This document shows, in pieces, positions 25,969 through 35,283 of a stretch of 64,000 nucleotides of DNA; within the stretch, counting starts at the first letter, position 1; each line of letters opens with the position of its first letter. The DNA is from an uncultured delta proteobacterium (GTDB taxonomy: Bacteria; Myxococcota_A; UBA9160; JAFDET01): NCBI GenBank assembly GCA_947259215.1, contig CAMYLJ010000004.1:62001-126000 (forward strand), read 5' to 3'. Made by a program: the position numbers and the translations under genes. The notes under the pieces are model-generated. The model did no database searches, was not told the DNA's origin, and saw only the letters and a list, made by a program, of their open reading frames with translations.

Positions 25969-27180
25969 CTAGCCGCGGCTCGGAGGGTCTTCGGGCGGTG
26001 TCGCCATCACGGCCTGCACGACCTCGGGCCCGAACTCGCGCGCGAACCAGCCCTTGAGCTCCGTCACCTCGAGCAGGTCTTCGAGCGCGCTCGGGTTGCG
26101 CCAGGCGATGGCCTCGAGGGCCGAGTTGGGACACAGCACGCCCGGGTCCATCTCGAGCTCGCCAGCGAGCTTCGTGCGCCAGCGCTTCAGCTGACCGACC
26201 CGCCGCTCGGTGCGCCGGTCCATGCGGCGTCGGCCGTTGCCGGCGGTGCTCTTGGGGAGGGGGCCGTGGGCCTTGCGCGCACCGCGCTCGACCGCGCCCA
26301 TCAGCTCGCGGCCCATGCGGCGCAGGATGAGATCGGTCACGCCCTTGATGCGACGCAGCGCCTCCGGCGAGTCGGGCACGTTTCCCGCGATCTCGAAGAG
26401 CGTGCGGTTCCCGAGCACCTTGAAGGGCGGCCGGTCGATCTCGCGGGCGCGCTTGTCGCGCAGCAGATAGAGCTCGCGCAGCACCGACAGCTGGGTCGGA
26501 TCGAGCTTGCGGGCGCCCTTGATCTTCATGTAGCCGAGCTTGTCGAACTCGCGGTCCGGCCAGGCGCGCCGCGTCAGGGCGGCGAACTCCTCGTGGGCCC
26601 AGTCGAGGCGCTTCTTGCGCTTGAGCTCCCGCTCCAGACGCTCCGCCATGCGGATCAGGAACTTCACGTCGGCGGCAGCGTAGTCGAGCTGGGTCTCGGA
26701 GAGGGGCCGCGTGGACCAGTCCGAGCGCTGCTCGTCCTTCGGCAGGGTCTTCTGGAAGTGCCGCTCGACCAGCGCCGACAGGCCGATGGCGGGGTAGCCG
26801 AGAAGCTGCGCGCTGATCATGGTGTCGAACAGGTTCGCGAACTCGAAGCCGCAGTCCCGCTTCAGGACGTAGATATCGTACTCGGCCGCGTGGAAGACCT
26901 TCCTCACGTCCGGCGACGCCATCACGGGCCCCAGGGGGGCGAGCTCCGCGGGCCCGCCCATGGCCAGCGGGTCGATCAGGTAGCTCTGCTTGCGCGTCGC
27001 CACCTGCACCAGGCAGGTCTTGTCGAAGTAGTGGTAGAAGCTGTCCGCCTCCGTATCGAAGGCCAGAACCGGCTCCTGCAACAAAGCCCGGGCCAGCTCT
27101 TCCAGCTCCTGGCGCTGCTCGATGCGAACGTAGTCCGCCAAGAATTCCTCGGTTCGACGCGCCCAGAGCGCGCGCCACAT
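25969..27180 (-). CDS. rnd: Ribonuclease D
   Basis: 403 residues. The DEDD exonuclease domain has AFDTEADSFYHYFDKTCLVQ (Asp-Glu), VFHAAEYDIYVLKRD (Asp) and LDYAAADVKFLIRM (Tyr and last Asp). The HRDC domain follows (about 210-300; IDRPPFKVLGNRTLFEIA), and a longer C-terminal region with a second HRDC-like stretch ends the protein. It trims 3' ends of stable RNA such as tRNA precursors. It is transcribed away from the IclR-type gene. Confidence 0.93.
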   Translation of the reverse strand: MWRALWARRTEEFLADYVRIEQRQELEELARALLQEPVLAFDTEADSFYHYFDKTCLVQVATRKQSYLIDPLAMGGPAELAPLGPVMASPDVRKVFHAAEYDIYVLKRDCGFEFANLFDTMISAQLLGYPAIGLSALVERHFQKTLPKDEQRSDWSTRPLSETQLDYAAADVKFLIRMAERLERELKRKKRLDWAHEEFAALTRRAWPDREFDKLGYMKIKGARKLDPTQLSVLRELYLLRDKRAREIDRPPFKVLGNRTLFEIAGNVPDSPEALRRIKGVTDLILRRMGRELMGAVERGARKAHGPLPKSTAGNGRRRMDRRTERRVGQLKRWRTKLAGELEMDPGVLCPNSALEAIAWRNPSALEDLLEVTELKGWFAREFGPEVVQAVMATPPEDPPSRG

Positions 27181-27300
27181 GAAAACCTGGGGAGGTGAAG
27201 GTCAGCCGCCGCCGGGGGGCGGGGTGCAGGTGGAGCCAGCGCTGGAAGCGTAGCCGACCCGAGCTGGCGCTGCGCCCCCCGCGGCGGCTTGAAGGTTCCA

Positions 27301-27319
27301 TTTAATGGGATACTGTCCC
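27301..27319 (+). promoter_or_regulatory. AT-rich promoter/operator candidate before iclR-type gene
   Basis: An AT-rich patch (TTTAATGGGATACT) inside very GC-rich sequence, just before the ATG at 27325. It includes GGGA-N5-TCCC (27307-27319), a small dyad where an IclR protein could bind its own promoter. The -10-like GATACT lacks a well-placed -35 box, so this is tentative. Confidence 0.3.
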
Positions 27320-27324
27320 GAGAT

Positions 27325-28071
27325 ATGGACCATGCGGCGGGCACCGTGGAGAAGGCCGTGGACGTGCTGTTCCACCTGCACGGGGAGCCGGAGCCCCAGG
27401 GCGCGACCGCCGTCGGGCGGGCCCTGGGCCTGCCCAAGTCGAGCGCCCATCGCCTGCTGCGGGCGCTGGGCCGGCGGGGCCTGGTGGAGCGGGACGCCCA
27501 GGGTCGTTACCGGCCGGGGATCGGGCTGGTGGCGCTGGGGGTCGGAATCCTGGAGGGCGAGCCCGTGGTCGAGGCCGCACGTCCGGTCCTCGAGCGGGAG
27601 TCCGCGGCCCAGGGCGAGACGTTCTTTCTCGCCGCCGCCCGCGCCGGCCGCATCCACGTGCTGGCCAAGGCCGAGGGTCCGGCCTTCCTGCGCGCCGCTC
27701 CCCAGGTGGGGTCCACCGTCCCGGCCCACGCCACGGCGGTCGGCAAGCTCTACCTGGCTCACGCCCCCGACGAGGTGGAGAGCGCGGACACGCTGCCGGA
27801 GCGCTTCACCCCCCGGACCCTGCGCGGGCGCGCGCTGGCGCGGGCGGTGCTGGAGGCGCGCGAGCGCGGCTGGGCCGAGAACCGCGACGAGTGGACCCCG
27901 GGGCTGGTGGCGCTGGCGGCGCCCGTCTTCCTGGGCGCGCGCCTCGTGGCCGCGGTCGCGTTGGCGGCGCCGTCGGCGCGGCTCGATCCAGGCCGGATCG
28001 CAGCCGTCGCCGCCCGCGTGGTGGCGGCGGCCGACGAGGTCGCGGGGCGACTCGCCGGGCGCACGCCGTGA
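27325..28071 (+). CDS. IclR-family transcriptional regulator
   Basis: 248 residues. The N-terminal winged helix (about 8-65) contains VGRALGLPKSSAHRLLRALGRRGLVER. The C-terminal effector domain has VGSTVPAHATAVGKLYLAH and the late VALAAPVFLG segment typical of IclR. Family members sense small organic acids and related metabolites. The stop overlaps the GTG of ilvE (GTGA), so the regulator is made together with the aminotransferase; control of amino-acid metabolism is plausible but unproven. Confidence 0.9.
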   Translation: MDHAAGTVEKAVDVLFHLHGEPEPQGATAVGRALGLPKSSAHRLLRALGRRGLVERDAQGRYRPGIGLVALGVGILEGEPVVEAARPVLERESAAQGETFFLAAARAGRIHVLAKAEGPAFLRAAPQVGSTVPAHATAVGKLYLAHAPDEVESADTLPERFTPRTLRGRALARAVLEARERGWAENRDEWTPGLVALAAPVFLGARLVAAVALAAPSARLDPGRIAAVAARVVAAADEVAGRLAGRTP

Positions 28072-28934
28072 AGGTCTGGCTCGACGGAGCCATCGTGGAG
28101 GGCGCCGAGGCGCGGGTCCCGGTGCTCGACCACGGCTTCCTCTACGGCGACGGCGTCTTCGAGGGGATCCGGGTACGCGGGCGGCGCATCTACCGCCTCG
28201 ACGCGCACCTGGCGCGTCTCGCCACGTCGGCCAAGGCCGTCGGTCTCGAGATCCCCGGTGGCCTCGAGGGCGTGCGCGAGGTGATCTTCGCCACCCTGCG
28301 CGCCTTCGACCGGGACGAGGCCTACGTGCGGCTGCTGGTGACGCGCGGCGAGGGTGCGCTGGGGGTGGATCCCACGACCTGTCCCGCGCCTCGCGTCGTG
28401 TGCATCGTGGACGAGATCCGGCTGTATCCGCCGGAGGTCCTGGCGCGCGGGCTGGATCTCGTGACGGTGAGCCAGCGCCGGGCGCCGCCGGACGTGCTCG
28501 ACCCGGGCGTGAAGAGCATGAACTACCTGACGAGCGCCCTGGCCAAGCTCGAGGCGAGGCGCCGGGGTGCCGACGAGGCGCTGCTGCTCAACCGCGCCGG
28601 GCTGGTGGCGGAGGCCAGCGTGGCCAACGTCTTCGCGCTGCGCGCTGAGGAGCTCGCCACTCCGCCGCCGAGCGACGGGGCGCTGGCCGGCATCACCCGC
28701 GCCGGCGTTCTCGAGCTGGCGGGGGAGCTGGGGCTCGTCGCGCGGGAGCGCAGCCTCGGCCGGGTGGATCTCTTCGCTGCCGACGAGGTCTTCCTCACCG
28801 GCAGCGGCGCCGGGCTGGTGCCGGTGCGCAGCCTCGACGGCGCCGACATCGGTCCGGGTCGGCCCGGACCGGTGTTCGCGCGCCTGGCGGAGGCCTTCCC
28901 CGAGCACGCGCGCCGCTGCGGAACGCCCTTCTAG
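28068..28934 (+). CDS. ilvE: Class IV (branched-chain-type) aminotransferase
   Basis: 288 residues, a fold-type IV PLP enzyme. Seen: DHGFLYGDGVFEGIRV, the Schiff-base Lys in PGVKSMNYLTS, the carboxylate-binding AEASVANVFAL and the cofactor phosphate site TGSGAGLVPV. The best match is to branched-chain amino acid aminotransferases, though D-amino-acid or ADC-lyase-like activities use the same fold. The start is the GTG overlapping the regulator stop; ATG starts farther in would cut off the first strand. Confidence 0.85.
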   Translation: MKVWLDGAIVEGAEARVPVLDHGFLYGDGVFEGIRVRGRRIYRLDAHLARLATSAKAVGLEIPGGLEGVREVIFATLRAFDRDEAYVRLLVTRGEGALGVDPTTCPAPRVVCIVDEIRLYPPEVLARGLDLVTVSQRRAPPDVLDPGVKSMNYLTSALAKLEARRRGADEALLLNRAGLVAEASVANVFALRAEELATPPPSDGALAGITRAGVLELAGELGLVARERSLGRVDLFAADEVFLTGSGAGLVPVRSLDGADIGPGRPGPVFARLAEAFPEHARRCGTPF

Positions 28935-28965
28935 CGGTTAGTCTCGCGCCAGGAGGGAGAGCGCC

Positions 28966-30678
28966 TTGCGCTGGTCCACCGCCTTCATCCCGACGCTCCG
29001 CGACGACCCGGCCGACGCCGAGGCCGCCAGCCACAAGCTGCTGGTGCGCGGCGGCTTCATCCGCCAGCTGATGGCGGGCTCCTACTCGCTGCTGCCCCTG
29101 GGCCGCCGCGTCTGCCACAAGGTGGAGCGGATCGTACGCGAGGAGATGGAGCGGATCGGGGCCCAGGAGTTCGAGCTGCCGACCCTCCACCCCGGCGAGG
29201 TCTGGAGGCGCACCGGTCGCTGGGACGTGATCGGCGAGGAGATGTTCCGGCTGCGCGACCGGCGGGACGCCGACCTGTGCCTGGGCGTGACCCACGAGGA
29301 GATCTTCGCGCTGCTGGCCGCGGAGCTGCGGAGCTACCGCGCGCTGCCCCAGATCTGGTTCCAGATCCAGAGCAAGTTCCGGGACGAGCCGCGCCCGAAG
29401 TCGGGTCTCTTGCGGGTGCGCGAGTTCACCATGAAGGACTCGTACTCCTTCGACCTGGACGAGGAAGGCCTCGACCGCGCCTTCCAGCGCCACTTCGAGG
29501 CCTACCGCAAGATCTTCACGCGCATGGGGCTCGATACGATGGCAGTGGAGGCCTCGTCCGGCGCCATGGGGGGCAACGAGTCCGTCGAGTTCATGGTGCC
29601 GAGCGACGCCGGCGAGGACTGGATCGCCTCCTGCCCGCAGTGCGGCTACGCGGCCAACGTGGAGAAGGCCACGTCCAAGCTGCCGGCGGTCGAGGACCCG
29701 GCCTGCGGCGAGGCGCCGGAGGAGTTTCCGACGCCCGGCGTGCGCACCATCGAGGACCTGGTGAGCTTCGAGGGCGGTGCGCCCGCGGAGCGCCAGATCA
29801 AGACCCTGGTCTACGTGGTCGACGGGCAGACGCTGCTGGTGCTGCTGCGCGGCGACCACGACCTGGCGGAGCAGAAGCTGCTGGACGCGATCGCCGCGAA
29901 CGAGGTGCGTCCCGCCAGCGAGGCGGAGATCCGCGCGGCTCTCGGCGCCGGTGCGGGCAGCCTCGGTGCGGTGGGCGTCTCCGGCCCGAAGATCCTGGCC
30001 GACGAGGCGCTGCGGGGTCGCAGCGCCATGACGACAGGCGCCAATCGCGACGACCACCACCTGCGCCACGTGGACGTGGCGCGCGACATCGCCGTCGACC
30101 ACTGGCTCGACCTGCGCGAGGTCGGCGCGGGCGAGCCGTGTCCCCTGTGCGAGGCGCCCCTCGGCGTGCGCAAGTCCATCGAAGTCGGCCACATCTTCAA
30201 GCTCGGCACGAAGTACGCCGACGCGCTCGACGCCGCAGTGCTGGACGACGAGGGCGTGTCGCATCCGATCGTGATGGGCTCCTACGGGATCGGGATCGGC
30301 CGCGCCATGGCGGCGGTAGCCGAGGTGCACCACGACGAGAACGGCCTCATCTGGCCGGTCTCGGTGGCGCCCTACGAAGTGGTCGTGACCGTCGTGAACC
30401 CGAAGGACGTGGAGACCGGCGAGGCCGCCGCGCGCATCTACGAGGCGCTCCGGGAGGCGGGCGTCGAGGCGCTGCTCGACGATCGCGACGAGCGTCCCGG
30501 CGTGAAGTTCAAGGACGCGGACCTGGTGGGCATTCCGTACCGCATCACCGTGGGGCCCAAGGGGCTGAAGGACGGCAAGGTGGACTTCCAGCGCCGGCGC
30601 GACGGCGAGCGCCGCGACCTGGACGTCCACAAGGCCGCCGGCTGGGCCACCGAAACCATCCTCGAGGAACGCCGCTGA
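28966..30678 (+). CDS. proS: Proline--tRNA ligase (bacterial type)
   Basis: 570 residues, the length of bacterial ProS with the inserted editing domain. Class II motifs are visible: motif 1 around RREGFIRQLMAG-like LLVRGGFIRQLMAGSY and ERIGAQEFELPTLHP, motif 2 in KFRDEPRPKSGLLRVREFTMKDSYSF, and motif 3 in VMGSYGIGIGRAMAAV. The editing insert lies at about 225-400, and the anticodon-binding domain is C-terminal (VVVTVVNPKD onward). The TTG start has AGGAGG eight bases upstream and gives the standard MRWSTAFIPTLRDDP N-terminus. Confidence 0.97.
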   Translation: MRWSTAFIPTLRDDPADAEAASHKLLVRGGFIRQLMAGSYSLLPLGRRVCHKVERIVREEMERIGAQEFELPTLHPGEVWRRTGRWDVIGEEMFRLRDRRDADLCLGVTHEEIFALLAAELRSYRALPQIWFQIQSKFRDEPRPKSGLLRVREFTMKDSYSFDLDEEGLDRAFQRHFEAYRKIFTRMGLDTMAVEASSGAMGGNESVEFMVPSDAGEDWIASCPQCGYAANVEKATSKLPAVEDPACGEAPEEFPTPGVRTIEDLVSFEGGAPAERQIKTLVYVVDGQTLLVLLRGDHDLAEQKLLDAIAANEVRPASEAEIRAALGAGAGSLGAVGVSGPKILADEALRGRSAMTTGANRDDHHLRHVDVARDIAVDHWLDLREVGAGEPCPLCEAPLGVRKSIEVGHIFKLGTKYADALDAAVLDDEGVSHPIVMGSYGIGIGRAMAAVAEVHHDENGLIWPVSVAPYEVVVTVVNPKDVETGEAAARIYEALREAGVEALLDDRDERPGVKFKDADLVGIPYRITVGPKGLKDGKVDFQRRRDGERRDLDVHKAAGWATETILEERR

Positions 30679-30694
30679 ACCCTCGCGGCTGCCC

Positions 30695-31576
30695 ATGTCG
30701 ACGGTTCACCTGATCGATGGGCACGTCTGGATCTTCCGGGCCTACTTCTCGCTGCCGGCGATGCAGGCGCCGGACGGGACGCCGACCTTCGCGGCCTACG
30801 GGTTCACCAACACCCTGCTGAAGTACCTGGCCGATGCGGCTCCCGGGCACCTCGGGGTCTGCTTCGACTACGCGCTCACCAGCTTTCGGAACGACCTCGA
30901 CCCCGGCTACAAGGCGGATCGCAGCGACGCCCCGCCGGACCTGGAGCCGCAGTTCGACCTCTGCGTCGAGGCGGCCCAGGCCCTGGGCATCGCCACCTTC
31001 GAGGTGGAGGGGTACGAGGCGGACGACGTGATCGCGACCCTGACCCACCAGCTCGCGCCGCGGCGTGCCCGGGTGGTGGTGGTGAGCTCGGACAAGGATC
31101 TCTCCCAGCTCGTGCGCGAGGACGGGAGCGTCGTGCTCCACGACAACGCCCGGGGCACCACCCTCGACGCCGACGGTGTACGCGGGAAGTTCGGCGTGGA
31201 TCCGGCCCAGATCCCGGACTACCTGGGCCTCGTCGGCGACGCCGTCGACTGCCTGCCCGGGGTGCCGGGCGTGGGACCCAAGGGCGCCGCCGCCGTGCTC
31301 GGACGCTTCGGGCGCATCGACGCCGTGCCCGCCGACCCCGACGCCTGGGACGGCGTCGAGGTGCGGGGCGCGGGGCGGCTGGCGGCGCGCATCGCCGAGC
31401 ATCGGGAGCGGGCGCTCTTCACGCGGCAGCTGGCGACCGTGGTCCGCAGCGTGCCGGGCGTGAAGGCCCGGCTGCGCGACCTGCGTACGGGCCCCCCGGA
31501 TCCGGAGCGCGTGCACGCCCTCTGCTCGCGGCTGGGCTGGCAGGGAATCGAGGAGCGGATGCTGGGCTCGGGCTGA
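30695..31576 (+). CDS. 5'-3' exonuclease of the FEN/PolI N-terminal family
   Basis: 293 residues, a free-standing version of the DNA polymerase I 5' nuclease domain, like ExoIX/Xni. LIDGHVWIFRAYF gives the first metal Asp. YEADDVIATL and VVVSSDKDLSQLV give the acidic clusters. GDAVDCLPGVPGVGPKGAAAVLGRFG carries the third acidic site and the helix-hairpin-helix. It is expected to process flaps or RNA primers. It sits 16 bases after proS. Confidence 0.9.
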   Translation: MSTVHLIDGHVWIFRAYFSLPAMQAPDGTPTFAAYGFTNTLLKYLADAAPGHLGVCFDYALTSFRNDLDPGYKADRSDAPPDLEPQFDLCVEAAQALGIATFEVEGYEADDVIATLTHQLAPRRARVVVVSSDKDLSQLVREDGSVVLHDNARGTTLDADGVRGKFGVDPAQIPDYLGLVGDAVDCLPGVPGVGPKGAAAVLGRFGRIDAVPADPDAWDGVEVRGAGRLAARIAEHRERALFTRQLATVVRSVPGVKARLRDLRTGPPDPERVHALCSRLGWQGIEERMLGSG

Positions 31577-31695
31577 GTCGGAAATCCCCCGCACGAAGCC
31601 ACAAAAGACGGCGCTCCGGGTGCGGACGGCGATAGAATGTGGCCCGCGTCGAGCTCGGCCATGCAGCCCCGCCCGAGGCACCCGAGGAGGACGAG

Positions 31696-32397
31696 ATGGA
31701 CATCATCACCACCGCAGAGGGCTACGCCTTCCTGTTCCGCTGGCTCCACTTCCTGGCGGGCATCACCTGGATCGGCGTCCTCTACTACTTCAACTTCATC
31801 CAGACGCCCTTCTTCGGGAGCGAGCTCGGAGGCCAGGCCAAGGGCGTGATGACCCGCGGCCTGGTGCCGAACGCGCTGTGGTGGTTCCGCTGGGGCGCCA
31901 TGTTCACCCTCCTCTCGGGCCTGGGCATCATCGCGGTGCGGCTGCACCAGGGCATCGGCCTCGGCGATCCCTACATGACGAAGATCCTGACCGGCGCCCT
32001 GATGGGCACACTCATGTGGTTCAACGTCTGGTTCATCATCTGGCCGGCCCAGAAGATCGTGATCGCCAACGCCGAGACGGTGGCGGGCGGCGGCGAGGCG
32101 AACCCCGCGGCGGCGGGCGCCGGCGGACGTGCGGGCATGGCGTCGCGCACCAACACGCTCTTCTCCATCCCCATGCTGTTCTTCATGGCCGCGGCCAGCC
32201 ATCTCACCGGGTACGCGGACGGCAGCGATCCCCTCTACTGGGTCGTGGTTCTCGGTCTGGTCGGGCTGGTGGAGGTGAACGGGCTGATCGGTCCCGGCGC
32301 CAGCACCCAGAAGATGCTGACCACCGTGTCCGGCACGATCCACGCCGGCCTCGGCCTGACCGTCGTGCTCTACATCTGGGGCCAGATCGTCTTCTAG
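31696..32397 (+). CDS. Urate-oxidase-N (PuuD-type) membrane protein
   Basis: 233 residues and about seven membrane segments. FLFRWLHFLAGITWIGVLYYFNFIQ at the N-terminus, WFRWGAMFTLLSGLGI and MWFNVWFIIWPAQK match the membrane domain of the urate hydroxylase PuuD, which normally continues into a cytochrome c domain. Here that domain is missing, and a separate lipid-anchored cytochrome c is encoded convergently right behind. ATG at 31696 has GAGGACGAG in front. No purine-degradation genes are nearby, so urate as substrate is not established. Confidence 0.75.
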   Translation: MDIITTAEGYAFLFRWLHFLAGITWIGVLYYFNFIQTPFFGSELGGQAKGVMTRGLVPNALWWFRWGAMFTLLSGLGIIAVRLHQGIGLGDPYMTKILTGALMGTLMWFNVWFIIWPAQKIVIANAETVAGGGEANPAAAGAGGRAGMASRTNTLFSIPMLFFMAAASHLTGYADGSDPLYWVVVLGLVGLVEVNGLIGPGASTQKMLTTVSGTIHAGLGLTVVLYIWGQIVF

Positions 32398-32714
32398 CGC
32401 GCCACTTCTGCGAGGTACGCGTGCAGCGCGTCGAGGTCTCCCGCCAGGTGCGGGAGCGCGACCATCTGCCCCGACGTGCGCTTGGGCGTGTACCCGGGCG
32501 GGTACTCGGCGTGTAGCACCCGCGCCTCGAGCAGCTCCAGCGACGAGCCCGCCACCGCCGGTCCGAGGGCGCCGTCCAGGTTGGGATCCGCGGCGTGACA
32601 GGCTGCGCAGTTGGCGATGTAGACCGCCCTGCCCCGCTGCGCGGACTCCGAGAGCTCGGGGCCTCCCCCGCCGCACGCCAGCGCCAGCATCGCCGTCGAG
32701 AGCCACCGCTTCAT
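32394..32714 (-). CDS. Small lipid-anchored cytochrome c
   Basis: 106 residues. A short lipoprotein signal ends in ALAC (Cys14). Then come one haem site CAACH (36-40) and a probable axial Met84 in TSGQMVALPHL, followed by a terminal helix, the layout of class I cytochromes c. It would carry electrons on the periplasmic face. Its stop and that of the convergent urate-oxidase-N gene share one CTAG. That partner family usually has a fused cytochrome c. Confidence 0.88.
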   Translation of the reverse strand: MKRWLSTAMLALACGGGGPELSESAQRGRAVYIANCAACHAADPNLDGALGPAVAGSSLELLEARVLHAEYPPGYTPKRTSGQMVALPHLAGDLDALHAYLAEVAR

Positions 32715-32749
32715 CGCCTGCGAGCCTAGCTGGTATGGTGGAGGGCGCG

Positions 32750-33295
32750 ATGAGTGAGGCCCGCGCCAGCCGCTTGACCGCCGCCAACGCCGTGACCTCG
32801 ATCCGGCTGCTGGTGGCTCCGGCCCTGGGCGCCGCCGTCCTGTGCGGCGCCTCCGCCGTCGGCGGCGCGCTCTTCGCCCTGGCCGTGGCCAGCGACTTCG
32901 CCGACGGCGCGGTCGCCCGGCGTCGCGGCGAGTCGACGGCTTTCGGCGGCTTCCTCGACCACGCCAGCGACGCCCTCTTCTGCACCTGCGGCCTGGCCGC
33001 GTTGGCGGCCAGCGGCGTGCTGACGCCGCTTCTGCCCGTGCTCGTGGCGCTGGCCTTCGCGCAGTACGCCCTCGACTCGAATGTCGTCGACGGCCGCGTA
33101 TTGCGGGCCAGCGCGCTCGGGCGCTGGAACGGGATCGCCTACTACGTGATGCTCGGCGTGCCCGTCGTGCGCGACGCACTCCGCCTGGGCTGGCCCGGCC
33201 CCGGACTGGTGCGGCTGCTGGCTGCTGCGCTCGCGATCTCGACGGCGATCTCCATGGCCGACCGCGCCTGGGCCTGGTGGCGAAAGCGAGGCTAG
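32750..33295 (+). CDS. CDP-alcohol phosphatidyltransferase
   Basis: 181 residues, hydrophobic, with the diagnostic motif DGxxAR(x8)GxxxDxxxD in DFADGAVARRRGESTAFGG plus FLDHASDALF. It transfers a phospho-alcohol group from a CDP-activated donor at the inner membrane, as phosphatidylglycerol-phosphate synthase and related enzymes do; the acceptor cannot be told. ATG at 32750 has GGAGGG upstream and is preferred over the ATG at 32735. It ends on a CTAG shared with the convergent membrane protein gene. Confidence 0.85.
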   Translation: MSEARASRLTAANAVTSIRLLVAPALGAAVLCGASAVGGALFALAVASDFADGAVARRRGESTAFGGFLDHASDALFCTCGLAALAASGVLTPLLPVLVALAFAQYALDSNVVDGRVLRASALGRWNGIAYYVMLGVPVVRDALRLGWPGPGLVRLLAAALAISTAISMADRAWAWWRKRG

Positions 33296-34263
33296 GAGGG
33301 CGACTCGCTCAGCGAGCCGAAGAGCTCGCGGTTGGCGCGGCGCAGGAAGAGCAGGCCGATGGCCGCGTTGAAGAAGATGAAGAAGTTGTGCTGCACCAGC
33401 CCGAAGGCCGCCAGCTCGCCGGCCTTGTCGGGAAAGAGGGTCACCCACAAGGTGATGGCCACCGTGCGCATCGGGCCCGGGACCGCCGCTCCGAAGAAGA
33501 TCACGGGCAGGTAGCCCAGCATCTCCAGGAAGCCGACCTCGACTCCGAACAGGCCCAGCGCCGTGGAGTACACCACCACCGCGGCCAGCAGGGCCGGTGA
33601 ACGGATCAGGATCACGCCGAGGTAGTGGCCCAGGTTCGCCCGCCGGAAGGCGTGCAGGATGTCGCGGTCGCGCACCGTCGAGCCCGGCAGGATGACGCCG
33701 CGGAAGTAGAGCAGGTGCAGGGTGAAGGCCACGGCTACCCCGGCCGCCAGCCAGGGGATGGCGTGGAAGGCCTCGGGCAGGCGGTTCCAGCCGAGCGTCA
33801 CGCCCACCGTCGCCCACAGGGTCAGGTAGAGCAGCTCGCAGACCATGATGAAGAGCATGCTCGAGCCGACCTGCCAGCCCGGCACGCCGTCGCGCCGGTT
33901 CAGGTAGACGGCCATCGCGCCCTTGCCCATCTGCTCGTTCAGGATCGAGAGGATGTAGGTGCTGGCGCGCACGGGCAGGATGTCGGTGTAGGCGACGCGG
34001 GTGTTGAACCAGTTCACCACCCGCCAGACCACGGCCGAGTCGATCAGCATGAAGAAGAGCGAGTACGGGATCATCAGCGCCAGCCAGCGCGACCAGGAGA
34101 CCCGCTCGAACACGCCTGCCAGGTAGGGGACGAAGGAGCTGCCCTGGGCAACCGCGGCGGCGTCGATACGGAAGTAGAGGTAGGCGAAGCAGGCGGCGGC
34201 GATCACCCAGGGCAGGATGCGTCCCAGCGCAGACGTCCTGCGCGGCGGGGCGGCCTCGCTCAC
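33292..34263 (-). CDS. Polytopic membrane protein, possibly flippase-like
   Basis: 323 residues with about eight membrane spans. The stretch LNEQMGKGAMAVYLNRRDGVPGWQ followed by a hydrophobic VCELLYL segment faintly recalls the UPF0104/AglD/MprF-flippase family, where a GR/K-G motif precedes YL-LRR. The match is weak, so the family is not assigned. The GTG start overlaps the stop of the NAD(P)-binding gene (GTGA); the two are translated together. Confidence 0.65.
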   Translation of the reverse strand: MSEAAPPRRTSALGRILPWVIAAACFAYLYFRIDAAAVAQGSSFVPYLAGVFERVSWSRWLALMIPYSLFFMLIDSAVVWRVVNWFNTRVAYTDILPVRASTYILSILNEQMGKGAMAVYLNRRDGVPGWQVGSSMLFIMVCELLYLTLWATVGVTLGWNRLPEAFHAIPWLAAGVAVAFTLHLLYFRGVILPGSTVRDRDILHAFRRANLGHYLGVILIRSPALLAAVVVYSTALGLFGVEVGFLEMLGYLPVIFFGAAVPGPMRTVAITLWVTLFPDKAGELAAFGLVQHNFFIFFNAAIGLLFLRRANRELFGSLSESPS

Positions 34264-35192
34264 GAGCCCTCTTCCTTCGCGCCGAGGCAGTTGCGCAGGG
34301 TCTCCTCCAGCGGCGTGAGCTGGATTCCGAGCCGCGAAGCCGCCGGCTGCGGGTCGATGTCGTCGTCGTGTTCCAGGACGCCGAGCATGGCCGCGGTGAC
34401 GGGCGGGTTCGCGAGCAGTCGGCCCAGGATGCGCGCGAGCGTGCGCACCACGCCGTAGGGCACGGACACGATTCGCGGCGACCCGCCCACGAGCGCCGCG
34501 GCGCGCTGCACGAGCGCGCGGTGCGAGAGCGATTCGGGCCCCGCGAGGTCCAGGCGCTTGCCGGCGAGCTCCGGCCTGGCGAGGGAGGAAACGATCGCCT
34601 CGACGACGTCGTCGGCGAAGATCGGTTGCTCCTTCGTCGCACCTCCACGAACCAGCGGCAGTGTGCCCGCCCGGGCCTGGCGGCGCAGCGCCTCGCTGGC
34701 GATGTCGCCCGGACCGAGCACCATGGGGACGCGCAGCACCGTGGCCGGCACGGCGCCTTTCAGCAGGATGTCCTCGGCCCGGCCCTTCGAGCGCAGGCAG
34801 GCGTTGCGGCTCTCGGGGTCGGTGCCGAGGATGCTCAGGTAGACGATTCGCTCCAGGCCGGCGCTGGCCGCGGCGCGGCCCAGCGCGCTGGTGGTGGTCT
34901 CGTGGGCCTGGGTGTAGCGGGTGGCGGCGGTCTCCTTCAGGATGCCTACCAGGTGCACCAGGGATCGGCAGCCCTCGCAAGCGCGCGCCAGCGCGCGCGC
35001 GTCCGCGTAGTCGGCCACTACGATCTCGGGTCGCACCGCTTCGGGCAGCGCACGGAGCGTCTCGGCCGCGCCCTCGCGTCGCACCAGCGCGCGCACGGAG
35101 GTGGCGGGCGAGCCGCTCGCGAGCCGGGCGATGAGTCGCCGCCCGAGATGCCCGTTGGCGCCTGATATCAGAACCCGACCAAGATCGCCCAA
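34260..35192 (-). CDS. NAD(P)-binding protein, NDUFA9-like atypical SDR
   Basis: 310 residues. The Rossmann nucleotide motif VLISGANGHLGRRL opens the protein. Then come VRALVRREGA, VADYADARALARACEGC, LVHLVGIL and the conserved SKGRAEDILL (in place of the SDR YxxxK), as in the NDUFA9/YbjT group of non-catalytic or lipid-related SDRs. No ATG or GTG is available before the motif, and TTG at 35192 is the likely start. It is coupled to the membrane protein gene and divergent from the hydrolase at 35284. Confidence 0.8.
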   Translation of the reverse strand: MGDLGRVLISGANGHLGRRLIARLASGSPATSVRALVRREGAAETLRALPEAVRPEIVVADYADARALARACEGCRSLVHLVGILKETAATRYTQAHETTTSALGRAAASAGLERIVYLSILGTDPESRNACLRSKGRAEDILLKGAVPATVLRVPMVLGPGDIASEALRRQARAGTLPLVRGGATKEQPIFADDVVEAIVSSLARPELAGKRLDLAGPESLSHRALVQRAAALVGGSPRIVSVPYGVVRTLARILGRLLANPPVTAAMLGVLEHDDDIDPQPAASRLGIQLTPLEETLRNCLGAKEEGS

Positions 35193-35283
35193 CCGCCTAC
35201 CGCCCTCGGAACGCCCGACTCGGAATCGACCATAGCACCCACTGCCGCTTGACACGGAGGGGCGGGCTGTCTTTGATGGGGGC

